The notes beneath the pieces are model-generated. The model was given only the letters and a program-made list of their open reading frames with translations, was not told the origin of the DNA and did not search any database. Positions 25,480 through 34,492 of a stretch of 63,363 nucleotides of DNA are shown here, piece after piece. The DNA is taken from contig NZ_NVQE01000034.1 of assembly GCF_002591975.1 (NCBI RefSeq), positions 1-63,363 on the forward strand, written 5' to 3'. This DNA is from Mycobacterium neglectum (GTDB lineage Bacteria; Actinomycetota; Actinomycetes; Mycobacteriales; Mycobacteriaceae). Within the stretch, counting starts at the first letter, position 1, and the number at the start of each line of letters is the position of its first letter. The translations under genes were made by a program, and so were the position numbers.

Positions 25480-26699
25480 GCGGTGCGTCCCTCCTGCAGG
25501 TCGGGGTGAGCGTCATACAGCGTGCCGTCGGCGAACAGGCGATCGAGTTCGTCGGACCCGACTCCGATCTCGGTGAGGACGGAGGAGGTGTGCTGGCCGA
25601 GCCACGGGGCGGGGGAGCGCACGCCGAACTCGAGTTCGGAGAACCGCGTCGGCGGTGCGATCGTCTTCATCGGCCCGATGATCGGATGCTCGAGGTCGAC
25701 GATCATGCCGCGGGCCTGCACATGAGGATCTGCGAGCGTCTCCTCGTAGGTGAGCACCGGCCCGCCCGGCACGCCCGCGACATCGAGCCGGTCCACCCAT
25801 GCGTCGGTCGGCAAAGTCGTTGTGATCGATTCGATTTCACGCTCCAGATCGTCGAGATGGGCCATCCGCGCGGGCAGATCGACGAATCGGGGATCGGCGG
25901 CCCAATCCGGCCGTTTCAGGACATCGTTGATCAGTCGCAGCCACAGGCGGTCGGTGTTGGCGCCGATCGTGACGTACCCGTCTGCGGTGCGGTACGCCTG
26001 ATACGGGGCGGAGCGGCGATGCCGGGTCCCGGTCTGGGCCGGTGCCTCGCCACTGCCGAAGAAGGCGCCGGATTCCCACACTGTCCAGGCCAGGCCCGCA
26101 TCCACGAGTGAAATGTCGATGTACTGGCCGGCGCCGGTCTTCCGACGTTCCAGTTCCGCGGCGAGGATCGAGTAGATCGCGGTGGCGCCTGCGGCGATGT
26201 CATTGATGGCGATGCCGACCTTGGTGGGCTTTCCGTCTGGCTGACCGGTCATTCGCAGGAAGCCGCCGATGCCCTGGGCCATGATGTCGAACCCCGGCCG
26301 ATCGCGATACGGGCCGGTCTGGCCGAACCCGCTGATCGAGCAGTACAGGATGTCGTCGCGGACTCGTCGCATCGACTCGTAGTCAATCCCCAGTCGACTC
26401 GTGACCCCGGGGCGGAAATTTTCGATCACCAGATCCGCACTGGCCCCCAGTTTGTGGAAGAGGTCCCGGCCGCGTTCGGATTTGAGGTCCAGGGCGATGG
26501 AGCGCTTGCTGCGGTTCGGCATCGCGAACGGATAGCTCTCGCCGTTGATCTTCGGGGCCATCCGGCGCGAGTCGTCGCCAGTGCCTGGCTGCTCGACCTT
26601 GATGACATCCGCACCGAGCTCGGCGAGAACCATCGTGCAGTAGGGGCCAGACAGGAAACGCGTCAAGTCAAGGACCCGGAAACCGGTGAGGGGATGCAT
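25476..26699 (-). CDS. Type III CoA-transferase (CaiB/BaiF), first gene of operon
   Basis: 407 aa from ATG 26699, with GGAAGGA upstream; an ATG 15 bases earlier is in frame but less well placed. It opens MHPLTGFRVLDLTRFLSGPY and shows DVIKVEQPGTGDDSRRMAP, the catalytic aspartate in DLVIENFRPGVTSRLGI, and GGFLRMTGQPDGKPTKVGIAINDIAAG split around conserved glycines. It is diverged from the other CoA-transferase in the operon, so the two probably act on different acids or in different directions. Confidence 0.9.
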   Translation of the reverse strand: MHPLTGFRVLDLTRFLSGPYCTMVLAELGADVIKVEQPGTGDDSRRMAPKINGESYPFAMPNRSKRSIALDLKSERGRDLFHKLGASADLVIENFRPGVTSRLGIDYESMRRVRDDILYCSISGFGQTGPYRDRPGFDIMAQGIGGFLRMTGQPDGKPTKVGIAINDIAAGATAIYSILAAELERRKTGAGQYIDISLVDAGLAWTVWESGAFFGSGEAPAQTGTRHRRSAPYQAYRTADGYVTIGANTDRLWLRLINDVLKRPDWAADPRFVDLPARMAHLDDLEREIESITTTLPTDAWVDRLDVAGVPGGPVLTYEETLADPHVQARGMIVDLEHPIIGPMKTIAPPTRFSELEFGVRSPAPWLGQHTSSVLTEIGVGSDELDRLFADGTLYDAHPDLQEGRTA

Positions 26700-26722
26700 T
26701 CGTCCTTCCCGCATTGTGGAAT

Positions 26723-26740
26723 CTGTATTACGCTATGCAG
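26723..26740. promoter_or_regulatory. Candidate IclR operator in the divergent promoter region
   Basis: CTGTATtacgctATGCAG is an imperfect inverted repeat (one mismatch in 6-bp arms) placed 24 bases upstream of the operon's first start codon and about 100 bases upstream of iclR. Its place between the divergent units fits an operator, but the repeat is short. Confidence 0.4.
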
Positions 26741-26838
26741 GAAGCCTAAGACGGTGATCGGCATCACGTCAACCATGAACAGCGCCGTGGATCACAGTGC
26801 AAACCCGCGGGCGTGTGCGATCTTGAGACGGGGAGCGA

Positions 26839-27684
26839 ATGAGGGGAAGCCGCGTGGAAAGCGACGAAAATGGTGTGGAACTGCAGCGACGCAGCGGCGT
26901 GCAATCGATCGATCGCGCCGTGGCGATCCTGCGGTGCTTCGACGGCCGTAAACCCGAATTGGGCATCAGCGAAATCGCGCGATCGACGGGGTTGTCCACC
27001 AGTACGGTGCATCGGTTACTCGGCGCCATGCAGGAAAACCACTTGGTACGGCAGACCGGTACCAAGCGGTACGGCCTGGGGCCGCTGCTGCTGCAGTTGG
27101 CCAATTCAGGTGCGATGCCGAGGACTCTTCGCGAGGCCGCGCTGCCGTTCATGACGGATTTGCGCGACGAGTTCGACGAAACGATCGGGTTACACGAGCT
27201 GCACGGTGACCACCGGATCGTCGCGGCCCAGGTGGAAAGCCATCAGGAGCTCCGCCGGACCTACACCGATATCGGCGTGCCGATCAGGCTGGCCTACGGG
27301 GGGCCGGGAAAGGCGATCCTCGCCGTGCTGCCTGCGGCAGAGCTCGAACGTCACCTCGCGGAGCCGATCCAACCGATCACCACCGCCACCGCGGTCGCGG
27401 TCGCCGATATCGAACAAGAACTGCAGACGGCGCGCCTCCGCGGATACGCCGCGTCCAAAGGTCAACGCACAGTGGGGATCTACGCTGTCGCCGCCCCAGT
27501 GTTCGACCACACCCAACAGGTCGTCGGAGCACTCGGGGCTTCGGTTCCCGAGGTCCGGATGGACGCCGAGCGCGCGCAACAGATCGGAGGTCGTGTCCGC
27601 GAAGTCGCCTGGCAGCTGTCCACCGCGCTGGGCGCGACGGCCGAGGGTGTGCACGCGGTGATACCGGACATCAGATTGGGCTAG
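26839..27684 (+). CDS. IclR-family transcriptional regulator
   Basis: 281 aa; ATG 26839 follows GGGGAG. Winged helix: QSIDRAVAILRCFDGRKPEL, ISEIARSTGLSTSTVHRLLGAM. The effector domain shows YGLGPLLLQLANSG, VPIRLAYGGPGKAILAVLP and GYAASKGQRTVGIYAVAAPVFD. It is divergent from the 12-gene catabolic operon, the usual arrangement for a local regulator that responds to the pathway substrate or an intermediate. Confidence 0.92.
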   Translation: MRGSRVESDENGVELQRRSGVQSIDRAVAILRCFDGRKPELGISEIARSTGLSTSTVHRLLGAMQENHLVRQTGTKRYGLGPLLLQLANSGAMPRTLREAALPFMTDLRDEFDETIGLHELHGDHRIVAAQVESHQELRRTYTDIGVPIRLAYGGPGKAILAVLPAAELERHLAEPIQPITTATAVAVADIEQELQTARLRGYAASKGQRTVGIYAVAAPVFDHTQQVVGALGASVPEVRMDAERAQQIGGRVREVAWQLSTALGATAEGVHAVIPDIRLG

Positions 27685-27927
27685 GCATCGCGGGGATCGC
27701 GTCCCGCATAACGCCATTGGGCTACGGTGTGACGCCGTCAGGGTGACGCGAACCACTTGAACGGCGTCTGTCGGTCACTTTTCGATCACGGTACGACAAC
27801 TCATTGGCCATGTGCCACGAGGCAATTGGGCTGCACGCACGTGCTGGCTGTACAAGTGGAGTAGCGAACTGTGGGTCGGAGTGGATCCACACCGTGCGCG
27901 TCGTATTTCGAGAAAGAAGAATGTCCG

Positions 27928-28467
27928 ATGAGAAGTATCTACGCCTTGGCGATCAGCCTGGCGCTGTTGGTTGCGACACCCGGTCTGGCGACCGCTCAGC
28001 CTTACCAGCGGTCCGCCAGTCAGCAGCAGGCGATCCAAACAGTGATTGCGCGTGGACTTGCCCAACGGGGCGTTCCCTTTTCGTTCGGTGGTGGCGACGT
28101 CAATGGGCCCACCCGCGGTAGCGGCCCAACCGCCAACGCGCTCGGGCTGGACACCGAGGGCAGGGTCGTGGGAGCCGACCCGGCCGCAGACGTCGTCGGA
28201 TTCGACGCGTCCGGCCTCATGGTCTATGCCTTCGCCGGAGTCGGCGTCAAGCTGCCTCGCTCCTCGGGGGCGCAGTACAAGGTCGGGCAGAAGGTCACAC
28301 CCGCGCAGGCGCTTCCGGGAGACCTGCTCTTCTATGGGCCCGAGGGCAACGACAGCGTCGCACTCTTCATCGGCAACGGCCAGATGCTCGAGGTCGGCGA
28401 TACCGTCACGGTGTCGCCAGTGCGTACCAACAACATGACGCCATACCTCGCCCGCATCATCGCGTAG
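27928..28467 (+). CDS. ripD: RipD-like NlpC/P60 protein without catalytic residues
   Basis: 179 aa from ATG 27928 (AGAAAGAAG upstream). Signal peptide (ISLALLVATPGLATAQ) then an NlpC/P60 domain close to M. tuberculosis RipD: GLAQRGVPFSFGGGDVNGP, KLPRSSGAQYKVGQKV, GDLLFYGPEGNDSVALFIG. The catalytic Cys of the normal FDCSGL is Ala (FDASGL) and the His before VAL is Ser, so it should bind peptidoglycan without cutting, as reported for RipD. The C-terminal PVQ-type repeat tail of M. tuberculosis RipD is absent. Because it lacks the tail, it could also be a RipD paralogue. Confidence 0.85.
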   Translation: MRSIYALAISLALLVATPGLATAQPYQRSASQQQAIQTVIARGLAQRGVPFSFGGGDVNGPTRGSGPTANALGLDTEGRVVGADPAADVVGFDASGLMVYAFAGVGVKLPRSSGAQYKVGQKVTPAQALPGDLLFYGPEGNDSVALFIGNGQMLEVGDTVTVSPVRTNNMTPYLARIIA

Positions 28468-28518
28468 GGCCGAAAAACCGCGCGACTCCGGCGGGTGACC
28501 CTCAGTAGGGTCGTACGG

Positions 28519-29925
28519 ATGGCGGTGCTCACAGCGCAACGCGACGACTTTCCGCGGTGGTATCAGGATGTCCTGACCAAGGCGAAGCTCGCCGAGAGCG
28601 GCCCGGCCCGCGGGACCATCGTCATCCGGCCCAACGGATACGCGATATGGGAGCGCATGCAGGCCGAGGTCGACGGGCGGATCAAGGCCGCCGGAGCCCA
28701 GAATGCGTACTTCCCACTACTGATCCCGATGAGCTTCTTCGAGCGCGAGGCCGAGCACGTCGAGGGGTTCAGTCCTGAACTTGCCGTCGTGACCCATGGC
28801 GGAGGCAAGGAGCTGTCTGAACCGCTGGCCATCCGTCCGACCAGTGAGACCGTCATCGGCGAATACATGGCGAAGTGGATCGACAGCTATCGCGACCTTC
28901 CGCTGATCCTCAACCAGTGGGCCAACGTCGTGCGCTGGGAGATGCGTCCGCGAATCTTCCTGCGCACCACCGAATTCCTCTGGCAGGAAGGGCATACCGC
29001 GCACGCAGGAGAACCAGAGGCTCGGCAGTACGCCCGCCGCATCCTGCACGAGGTCTACGAGGACTTCATGCGCAACACCCTTGCCATGCCGGTGATCGTC
29101 GGTCGCAAGACGGCAAGGGAGCGCTTCGCGGGCGCCGCCAATACAATGACGTGCGAAGGGATCATGCGCGACGCCAAGGCGTTACAGATGGGCACATCGC
29201 ATGAACTCGGCCAGCGGTTCAGCCGCGCCTTCAACATCGCTTACTCGACCGCCGGCGGCACCCTCGAGCACTGCTGGACCACCTCGTGGGGCGCGTCGAC
29301 GCGCATGCTCGGGGGACTGATCATGTGTCACGGCGATGACTTCGGGCTCGTTCTGCCGCCGGCGCTCGCGCCGGTCCAGGCCGTGGTCGTGGTGGTGAAG
29401 GAGAGCGACGGCGCCGTCACCCGAGCCGCTTCGGCACTCGCCGAGGAACTCAACGCCGGTGGGATACGAACGAGACTGGACGACAATGTGTCTCAAGGGT
29501 TCGGCTGGCGGGCGACCGAGTGGGATCTGCAGGGTGTGCCGATCCGGGTGGAGATCGGCCCCCGCGACGTCGCGGACAACGCGGCACTGGTCTACCGCCG
29601 GGACAGTCGGGAGAAGTCCACCGTGGCACTGGGCGGCGTCGTCGACGAGGTGCGGCAGCTGGCTCCTCGCATCCAGAGGGAGATGCTGGCGGCGGCGACG
29701 GCGCGCCGAGACGCAGTCATCTCCGACTGCGCCACTCTCGATGATGCGCGCGCGGTCGCGCAGACGGGGGTCGCCAGAGTCCCGTGGGCGTCGGTCGGAG
29801 CCGCCGGCGAGGCCGAGCTCGCCGCGGGTGGACTGACCGTGAGGTGTCTGCAACGTCGCGACGGGTCGTTGCCCGAATCCGACGACGACGCAGGCGCGCT
29901 CGCTTATGTCGCCCGCGCCTACTGA
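28519..29925 (+). CDS. proS: Prolyl-tRNA synthetase, archaeal/eukaryotic (type 3) form
   Basis: 468 aa from ATG 28519 (a GTG at 28495 is also in frame). Class II motifs: LAIRPTSETVIGEYMAKWI, motif 2 RIFLRTTEFLWQEGHTAH, motif 3 region GTSWGASTRMLGGLIMCHGDD near residue 270 (read as TTSWGAST...), and an anticodon-binding domain. The editing insertion of ordinary bacterial ProRS is absent, and the protein ends in Tyr (VARAY), as in the archaeal-type family. Mycobacteria normally use a bacterial-type ProRS elsewhere in the genome, so this is probably a second enzyme, either a resistance copy or a specialised variant. Confidence 0.9.
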   Translation: MAVLTAQRDDFPRWYQDVLTKAKLAESGPARGTIVIRPNGYAIWERMQAEVDGRIKAAGAQNAYFPLLIPMSFFEREAEHVEGFSPELAVVTHGGGKELSEPLAIRPTSETVIGEYMAKWIDSYRDLPLILNQWANVVRWEMRPRIFLRTTEFLWQEGHTAHAGEPEARQYARRILHEVYEDFMRNTLAMPVIVGRKTARERFAGAANTMTCEGIMRDAKALQMGTSHELGQRFSRAFNIAYSTAGGTLEHCWTTSWGASTRMLGGLIMCHGDDFGLVLPPALAPVQAVVVVVKESDGAVTRAASALAEELNAGGIRTRLDDNVSQGFGWRATEWDLQGVPIRVEIGPRDVADNAALVYRRDSREKSTVALGGVVDEVRQLAPRIQREMLAAATARRDAVISDCATLDDARAVAQTGVARVPWASVGAAGEAELAAGGLTVRCLQRRDGSLPESDDDAGALAYVARAY

Positions 29926-31469
29926 GTGGGCGTCAACGTTCCGTCGATGACCAGCGCGCGCAGTGCTCTGCGGTTGAGCTTGCCGCTTGCGAGTATGGGA
30001 ATCTGCTCGCTGGTCGCGAACACCCACCGGGTGGGAACCTTGTAGGCGGACAACTGATCCCGCGTACGCGCCGTGAGAGTTTGCACGTCGATGCCGCCGG
30101 CGGCGGGCACGACGACCGCACATACCTCCTCGTCGCGGACCGGATGGTCGAGTCCGACGACGATGCATTGCGCCACGTCGGCGAACTGCTCGATGACCGC
30201 TTCGACCTCCAGCGGCGACACGTTCGCCCCCGCGGCCTTGATGAGCTCGCTGGTGCGGCCCACATAGAACAGCCGGGGATCGCCGTGGTTGCGGTAGACG
30301 CGGTCACCGGTGTGATACCAGCCGTCCTCGTCGAACGTCTCGGCCCGCTCCCGCTTGTTGTAACCGGCCATCACCCCGATCCCGCGAACGAGGAGTTCGC
30401 CGACGCTGCCGTCCGGGACGGGATTGCCGTCGTCGTCCACGATGCACATGTCGGTGAACACGAAACCACCTGCGGTCTCAGACATGGTGCGATGCACGGG
30501 AAATCCGTCGGGCACATCGGTCATAGCGATATCCAACGGACCCTCACGCAGCATCGGCGCGCTGGACAGATCACGGTGGGAGAACGTCGGATGCTCACGC
30601 AATCGCTGGGTGAAGGCCGGCCATCCCACGATGCCCGTCGCCCGTTCGCGTTCGATGAGATCGAGGGCCGTCCCGGCGTCGAGTCGGGGCATGACGAGGA
30701 GTGTGACGGGCTGGTGCAGTGCACCCGTCGTCGCGAGCAGCCCGCCGATCCAGAAGAACGGCATCGCGCACAGAATCCGGGCGTCAGCGACCGAACCCGT
30801 CACCGCACGGATTGCGTCCGGCCATGTCGACGTCTGCCGTACCAGCGTGCCGTGGGTGTGCAGCACGCCTTTGGGGTCGGCCGTGGAGCCCGACGTATGG
30901 ATCATGATGGCCAGATCCGCGGGAGAAATCTCGGCTTCGACCGCCGCCAGAATCTGTTGTGGCACTCCGGGTTCGGACTCGTCGTAACGCATCGCCCAGC
31001 GCCGGTCCGAGTCGCCGGTGAACGCGATGCGACGCAGGTAGGGCGCCGCCCGCAGCGCGAGCCGGTTGGTCGGTTGGCCGGACAGCTCTGGTAGCGCTTC
31101 TTCAAGGCGTTCGGCCACATCGATGGTGAGTATCTTCGTCGGGGCGATCAACAGCCCGACATCGGCCAACCGGACCACTTTGGCGATCTCCGCCGGGGCG
31201 TACAGCGTGCTCAGCGGGATCACGACCGCACCGATCCTGGACGCGGCCAGCCACCAGGACACCCAATCGGCACCGTTGGCGAAGAACAGCCCGACGCGTG
31301 CGCCCTTGCCGACGCCCTCGGCCAGCAGCCAGCGGGCGAGTTGGCCCGACCGATGCTCCGCCTCTCGATAGGTGAGCCGTTCAGTCGGCGTGACCAGATA
31401 TGTCTCGTCGCCGAACTCGTGCGCGCTGCGCTCCAGAAGTGCAGGGATGGTCGGGCGCGGCTGATTCAC
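29919..31469 (-). CDS. AMP-forming acyl-CoA synthetase/ligase
   Basis: 516 aa ANL-superfamily enzyme. P-loop IMIHTSGSTADPKGVLHTHG, A5 region RTMSETAGGFVF, A7-A8 GWYHTGDRVYRNHGDPRLFYVGRTSELIKAAGANVSPLEVE in two adjoining blocks, and catalytic lysine in LASGKLNRRAL. It activates a carboxylic acid to acyl-AMP and then to acyl-CoA. Its 3' end overlaps proS by 7 bp in convergent orientation. Divergent from the acyl-CoA-dehydrogenase-like gene 76 bp away, which may act on the same product. Confidence 0.88.
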   Translation of the reverse strand: MNQPRPTIPALLERSAHEFGDETYLVTPTERLTYREAEHRSGQLARWLLAEGVGKGARVGLFFANGADWVSWWLAASRIGAVVIPLSTLYAPAEIAKVVRLADVGLLIAPTKILTIDVAERLEEALPELSGQPTNRLALRAAPYLRRIAFTGDSDRRWAMRYDESEPGVPQQILAAVEAEISPADLAIMIHTSGSTADPKGVLHTHGTLVRQTSTWPDAIRAVTGSVADARILCAMPFFWIGGLLATTGALHQPVTLLVMPRLDAGTALDLIERERATGIVGWPAFTQRLREHPTFSHRDLSSAPMLREGPLDIAMTDVPDGFPVHRTMSETAGGFVFTDMCIVDDDGNPVPDGSVGELLVRGIGVMAGYNKRERAETFDEDGWYHTGDRVYRNHGDPRLFYVGRTSELIKAAGANVSPLEVEAVIEQFADVAQCIVVGLDHPVRDEEVCAVVVPAAGGIDVQTLTARTRDQLSAYKVPTRWVFATSEQIPILASGKLNRRALRALVIDGTLTPTQ

Positions 31470-31545
31470 GAGCGAAGTCTATGGGCCGGAAAAATTACGC
31501 GTCGGTGGGTATCGAAATTCCCCTTGGTGCGGTTAAGGTCAGCAC

Positions 31546-32730
31546 ATGACGACGACTGTCGAAGCGGCTGACCGGGTTGTGGGGCTCGCACGGGGCATGC
31601 GCGAGCTCGTGAAAGCACAGGCAGCGGAGTCCGAACAGGCGCGCACCCTCACCACGGAGGTCGTCGACGCGCTGTGGGCCAGCGGTCTGATGACGGCTTT
31701 CAATCCCGTCGAGGCCGGGGGAGTCGAGCCAACGTTCAGCGAGATGATCGAGACCTGGATCGAGATGGCATGGCAGGACGGCTCCTTCGGCTGGGTGGGT
31801 ATCGCGAACCTGCCGTCGTCGTTCGCGGCGGCGGCGTATCTGCCCGACGAAGGATTCGCGGAGGTGTTCACCGCACACCAGAACCGCGTGACGATGGGCG
31901 GCCAGTTCTTCCCCAACGGACAGGGCCGCGCGGTCGACGGCGGTTTCACGCTGAGCGGGGCGTGGAATTTCGGCTCGGGGACCGGCCATGCGGAATACGT
32001 CACGGCTGGGTTCTTCCCGATGGACGACGGCGAGATGCGCTGGATCAGCGAAGGTGTGCCCGATATGCGGGTGGCCGTCATCCCTCGCGAGGAGATCGAT
32101 TTCAAAGACGGGTGGTTTGTCCAGGGGCTCAAAGGAACCGGGTCCTACGACTACAGCGTGCAGGAAATATTCGTCCCTGAGCACCGGACATTCGCGCTGT
32201 TTTCGCGGGAGGCGCTGCGGGGATCGTCGCCCGCCACCCGGATGGGGCTGATGCCCGTCACGGCCGCGGGACATGCTTCGTGGGCCCTTGGTGTCGCCAA
32301 GAGCATGCTCGACGACGTCCAGGACCTCGCGGCCACCAAGTTCCGGATGAGCGATATGGCGTCACTGGCGAGTCGCCAGACTTTTCAGAAGGATCTCGCA
32401 CATCATGTCGCGGCCTGGCGTGCCGCGCGACTGCTGGTGATTGACGCATTCACCACCGCGGAGGCGGTCGTTGCATCGGGGGAGGAATTGACCCCGACGC
32501 TGCGTGCCGATATGCGCGTTGCCGCTGTCTATGCCACCGATATCTCGCGACAGGCCGCCGAATGGGCGCATCTGGTCGCGGGCACGAGTTCGATCCGGGA
32601 AGGCAGCCGCCTCGAGCGCGCATTCCGGGACTTGTACACCGGCAGTCAGCATGCGTTCATCAGCGAGAAGGTGGCCATGGACGCGGCGCAGATCTGGCTC
32701 GGCATCATCGAGGATCAGTTCGGACTCTGA
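31546..32730 (+). CDS. Acyl-CoA dehydrogenase-fold flavoprotein (HsaA/monooxygenase-like)
   Basis: 394 aa. The acyl-CoA dehydrogenase fold is recognisable (ALWASGLMTAFNPVEAGG, GGFTLSGAWNFGSGTGHAEYV, GLKGTGSYDYSVQEIFVPEH, and a four-helix C-terminus with AHLVAGTSSIREGSRLERAFRDL). WNFGSG and the absence of the usual catalytic glutamate segment place it with flavin-dependent oxygenase subunits such as HsaA as much as with true dehydrogenases. A hydroxylation or dehydrogenation role is therefore open. The 3' end overlaps the DJ-1-type gene by 16 bp. Confidence 0.8.
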   Translation: MTTTVEAADRVVGLARGMRELVKAQAAESEQARTLTTEVVDALWASGLMTAFNPVEAGGVEPTFSEMIETWIEMAWQDGSFGWVGIANLPSSFAAAAYLPDEGFAEVFTAHQNRVTMGGQFFPNGQGRAVDGGFTLSGAWNFGSGTGHAEYVTAGFFPMDDGEMRWISEGVPDMRVAVIPREEIDFKDGWFVQGLKGTGSYDYSVQEIFVPEHRTFALFSREALRGSSPATRMGLMPVTAAGHASWALGVAKSMLDDVQDLAATKFRMSDMASLASRQTFQKDLAHHVAAWRAARLLVIDAFTTAEAVVASGEELTPTLRADMRVAAVYATDISRQAAEWAHLVAGTSSIREGSRLERAFRDLYTGSQHAFISEKVAMDAAQIWLGIIEDQFGL

Positions 32731-33326
32731 TCCAGCGCGCGCCACACGTCGGTCGGCATCGGGTAGGCGATAGCCTGCGCGACTTTGTCCGCCGTGGCTT
32801 CGCCGAGTTCGCGTCGCACCAGCCACAGCGCCAGATCGATGCCCGCGGTGACCGCGCCGCCGGTCACCACATTGCCGTCATCGACCACGCGATGGGGCTG
32901 GACGACGGCGCCGTACTGCGAAAGTGCCTCGAGCGCTGCCGGATTCGTGGTGGCGTTGCGATCGCGCAGGATCCCCGCCTCGCCAAGGAGTAGCGCACCC
33001 GTACACACCGACCCCACCCATCGAGCCGAGGTCGACAAATCGGCGATGAGGCGGGGCAGCGTGCCGCGCCGAATCTCACGTGGCACACCGGTGTCCGTTC
33101 CATCCACCCAGCTGCCGCCCGGAACGAACAGCGCGTCGGGCGCCCCGAGCTCGTCGACAACATGCAGTTGCAGCCCGTTGGCGGCAGACACCACGGGAGG
33201 GCCGTCGAGGCGTACCACCGCGACTTCAAGGTCGGGATCGATGGTCGCAGCGCGGGCGAACACCTCCCACGGCGCGACGACGTCCAGGGCGTCGAACCCC
33301 TCGAACACGACGATCTCAATTCGCAT
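32715..33326 (-). CDS. DJ-1/PfpI superfamily protein, isonitrile hydratase-like
   Basis: 203 aa. Starts IEIVVFEGFDALDVVAPWEVF and has the nucleophile elbow VGSVCTGALLLGEAGIL, followed by RNATTNPAALEAL and GGAVTAGIDLALWLVRRELG. The cysteine in SVCTG and the acidic residue in DALD match isonitrile hydratases and the sensor domain of GATase1-type AraC regulators, but no DNA-binding domain is attached. Enzyme role likely, substrate unknown. Confidence 0.82.
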   Translation of the reverse strand: MRIEIVVFEGFDALDVVAPWEVFARAATIDPDLEVAVVRLDGPPVVSAANGLQLHVVDELGAPDALFVPGGSWVDGTDTGVPREIRRGTLPRLIADLSTSARWVGSVCTGALLLGEAGILRDRNATTNPAALEALSQYGAVVQPHRVVDDGNVVTGGAVTAGIDLALWLVRRELGEATADKVAQAIAYPMPTDVWRALDQSPN

Positions 33327-33360
33327 CTACTCAGTCTTGTCCTGCCATAAGCTGCACGCC

Positions 33361-33750
33361 ATGCCTTTGGACCGCGCAGCACTCGCCGTGGGCGGCATCC
33401 GCCTCGCGTCGGGAATTTCGTTCCTCGTCGATCCGCTCCGCGCCAACAAGCTGTGGGGAGATTCCGGCGAGCCGGCCCCGACGGCGCAGCTTCTGCTGCA
33501 CTCCATGGGTTATCGCGATGCGCTCATCGGAGGCTTGATGCTGTCCGCTGCCGTGCGCGGAAAGGACACCCGCGGTTGGTTTCTCGCGTCGGGCGGCGCC
33601 GACGCGTCTGACCTGTTGGGCGGAATGAGGGTGCACAACGAGATGAGCCGCTCACAGCAGATCATCGGACTCGGCGGCGCGGTCGTCGGCATCGGGGTCG
33701 GACTGTGGGGTGCGACCCGTCGCCGGCCAAAGCCGGCTGCGTCGGACTGA
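33361..33750 (+). CDS. Small membrane protein (DUF4267-like)
   Basis: 129 aa. Hydrophobic segments at about 7-22, 48-64 and 98-116 and a basic C-terminus (TRRRPKPAASD). GYRDALIGGLMLSAA and ADASDLLGG recall DUF4267-type membrane proteins. It is divergent from the DJ-1-type gene with only 34 bp between. Function unknown. Confidence 0.6.
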   Translation: MPLDRAALAVGGIRLASGISFLVDPLRANKLWGDSGEPAPTAQLLLHSMGYRDALIGGLMLSAAVRGKDTRGWFLASGGADASDLLGGMRVHNEMSRSQQIIGLGGAVVGIGVGLWGATRRRPKPAASD

Positions 33751-33771
33751 CTCACGCCGCGCGGTAGCGCG

Positions 33772-34440
33772 TCAGGCTCGGCCGGGCGTCAGCCGGCGAC
33801 TCACGTAGTTCTTGAGTTCCACGGAGAGCGCATCGGCGGCCAGCAACTGCGGAAGCAGCTCGGGTTCCGACATTTTGGCGCGGAAAACCAAGCTGATCGT
33901 CACGTCATGGTCGGGACGATCTTCGATCGAGATCGTGTCGCCTGCCTGCACCGCCCCCGGCGCGACAACCCGAAGGTATGCACCGGGCATGGCCGACGCG
34001 GTGAAGGTCTTGATCCAGTCATCGATGTCCAGGAACGCCGAGAAGGTTCGGCACGGGGTACGGGGCGCGGACACCTCGAGTAGTAGGCCGCCGGTTCCGA
34101 CGCGCCAACGCTCACCGATCAGTGCGTGCGTGACGTCGACGCCCGAGGTGGTGAGATTCTCGCCGAACATTCCATCGGTGAGTGGACGGTCGAGCCGCGT
34201 CTCCCACTCGTTGAGGTCTTCGCGGGCATAGGCGTAAACGGCCTGGTCGTCGCCCCCATGCAGTTTCTGGTTGCCGATGGAGTCGCCGACCAGACCACTA
34301 CCCAGGCCGCCGCGCATCGGCCCTGGCGAACGAACCATGACAGCCTCGGCCGTCGCCGATTTATCGATGCCGGTCTGCCTCGACGGCGCATCGGGATTCG
34401 CGCGCACACGCGCCAGATTGACGGACAACACCTTTGACAC
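33772..34440 (-). CDS. MOSC-domain protein (YiiM-like)
   Basis: 222 aa from GTG 34440. VLSVNLARVRANPDA at the start and a MOSC core: GDSIGNQKLHGGDDQAVYAYAREDL, GMFGENLTTSGVDVTHALIGERWRVG, and EVSAPRTPCRTFSAFL with the conserved cysteine in PC. The closing RRLTPGRA tail is family-typical of YiiM-like proteins, which reduce N-hydroxylated compounds with molybdenum cofactor as partner. Single gene by spacing. Confidence 0.85.
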   Translation of the reverse strand: MSKVLSVNLARVRANPDAPSRQTGIDKSATAEAVMVRSPGPMRGGLGSGLVGDSIGNQKLHGGDDQAVYAYAREDLNEWETRLDRPLTDGMFGENLTTSGVDVTHALIGERWRVGTGGLLLEVSAPRTPCRTFSAFLDIDDWIKTFTASAMPGAYLRVVAPGAVQAGDTISIEDRPDHDVTISLVFRAKMSEPELLPQLLAADALSVELKNYVSRRLTPGRA

Positions 34441-34492
34441 GACTTCAGGGTAGTGGCGGCCCCGGCCAGGTGCCCGGCGTGAGGCGTCCGTA

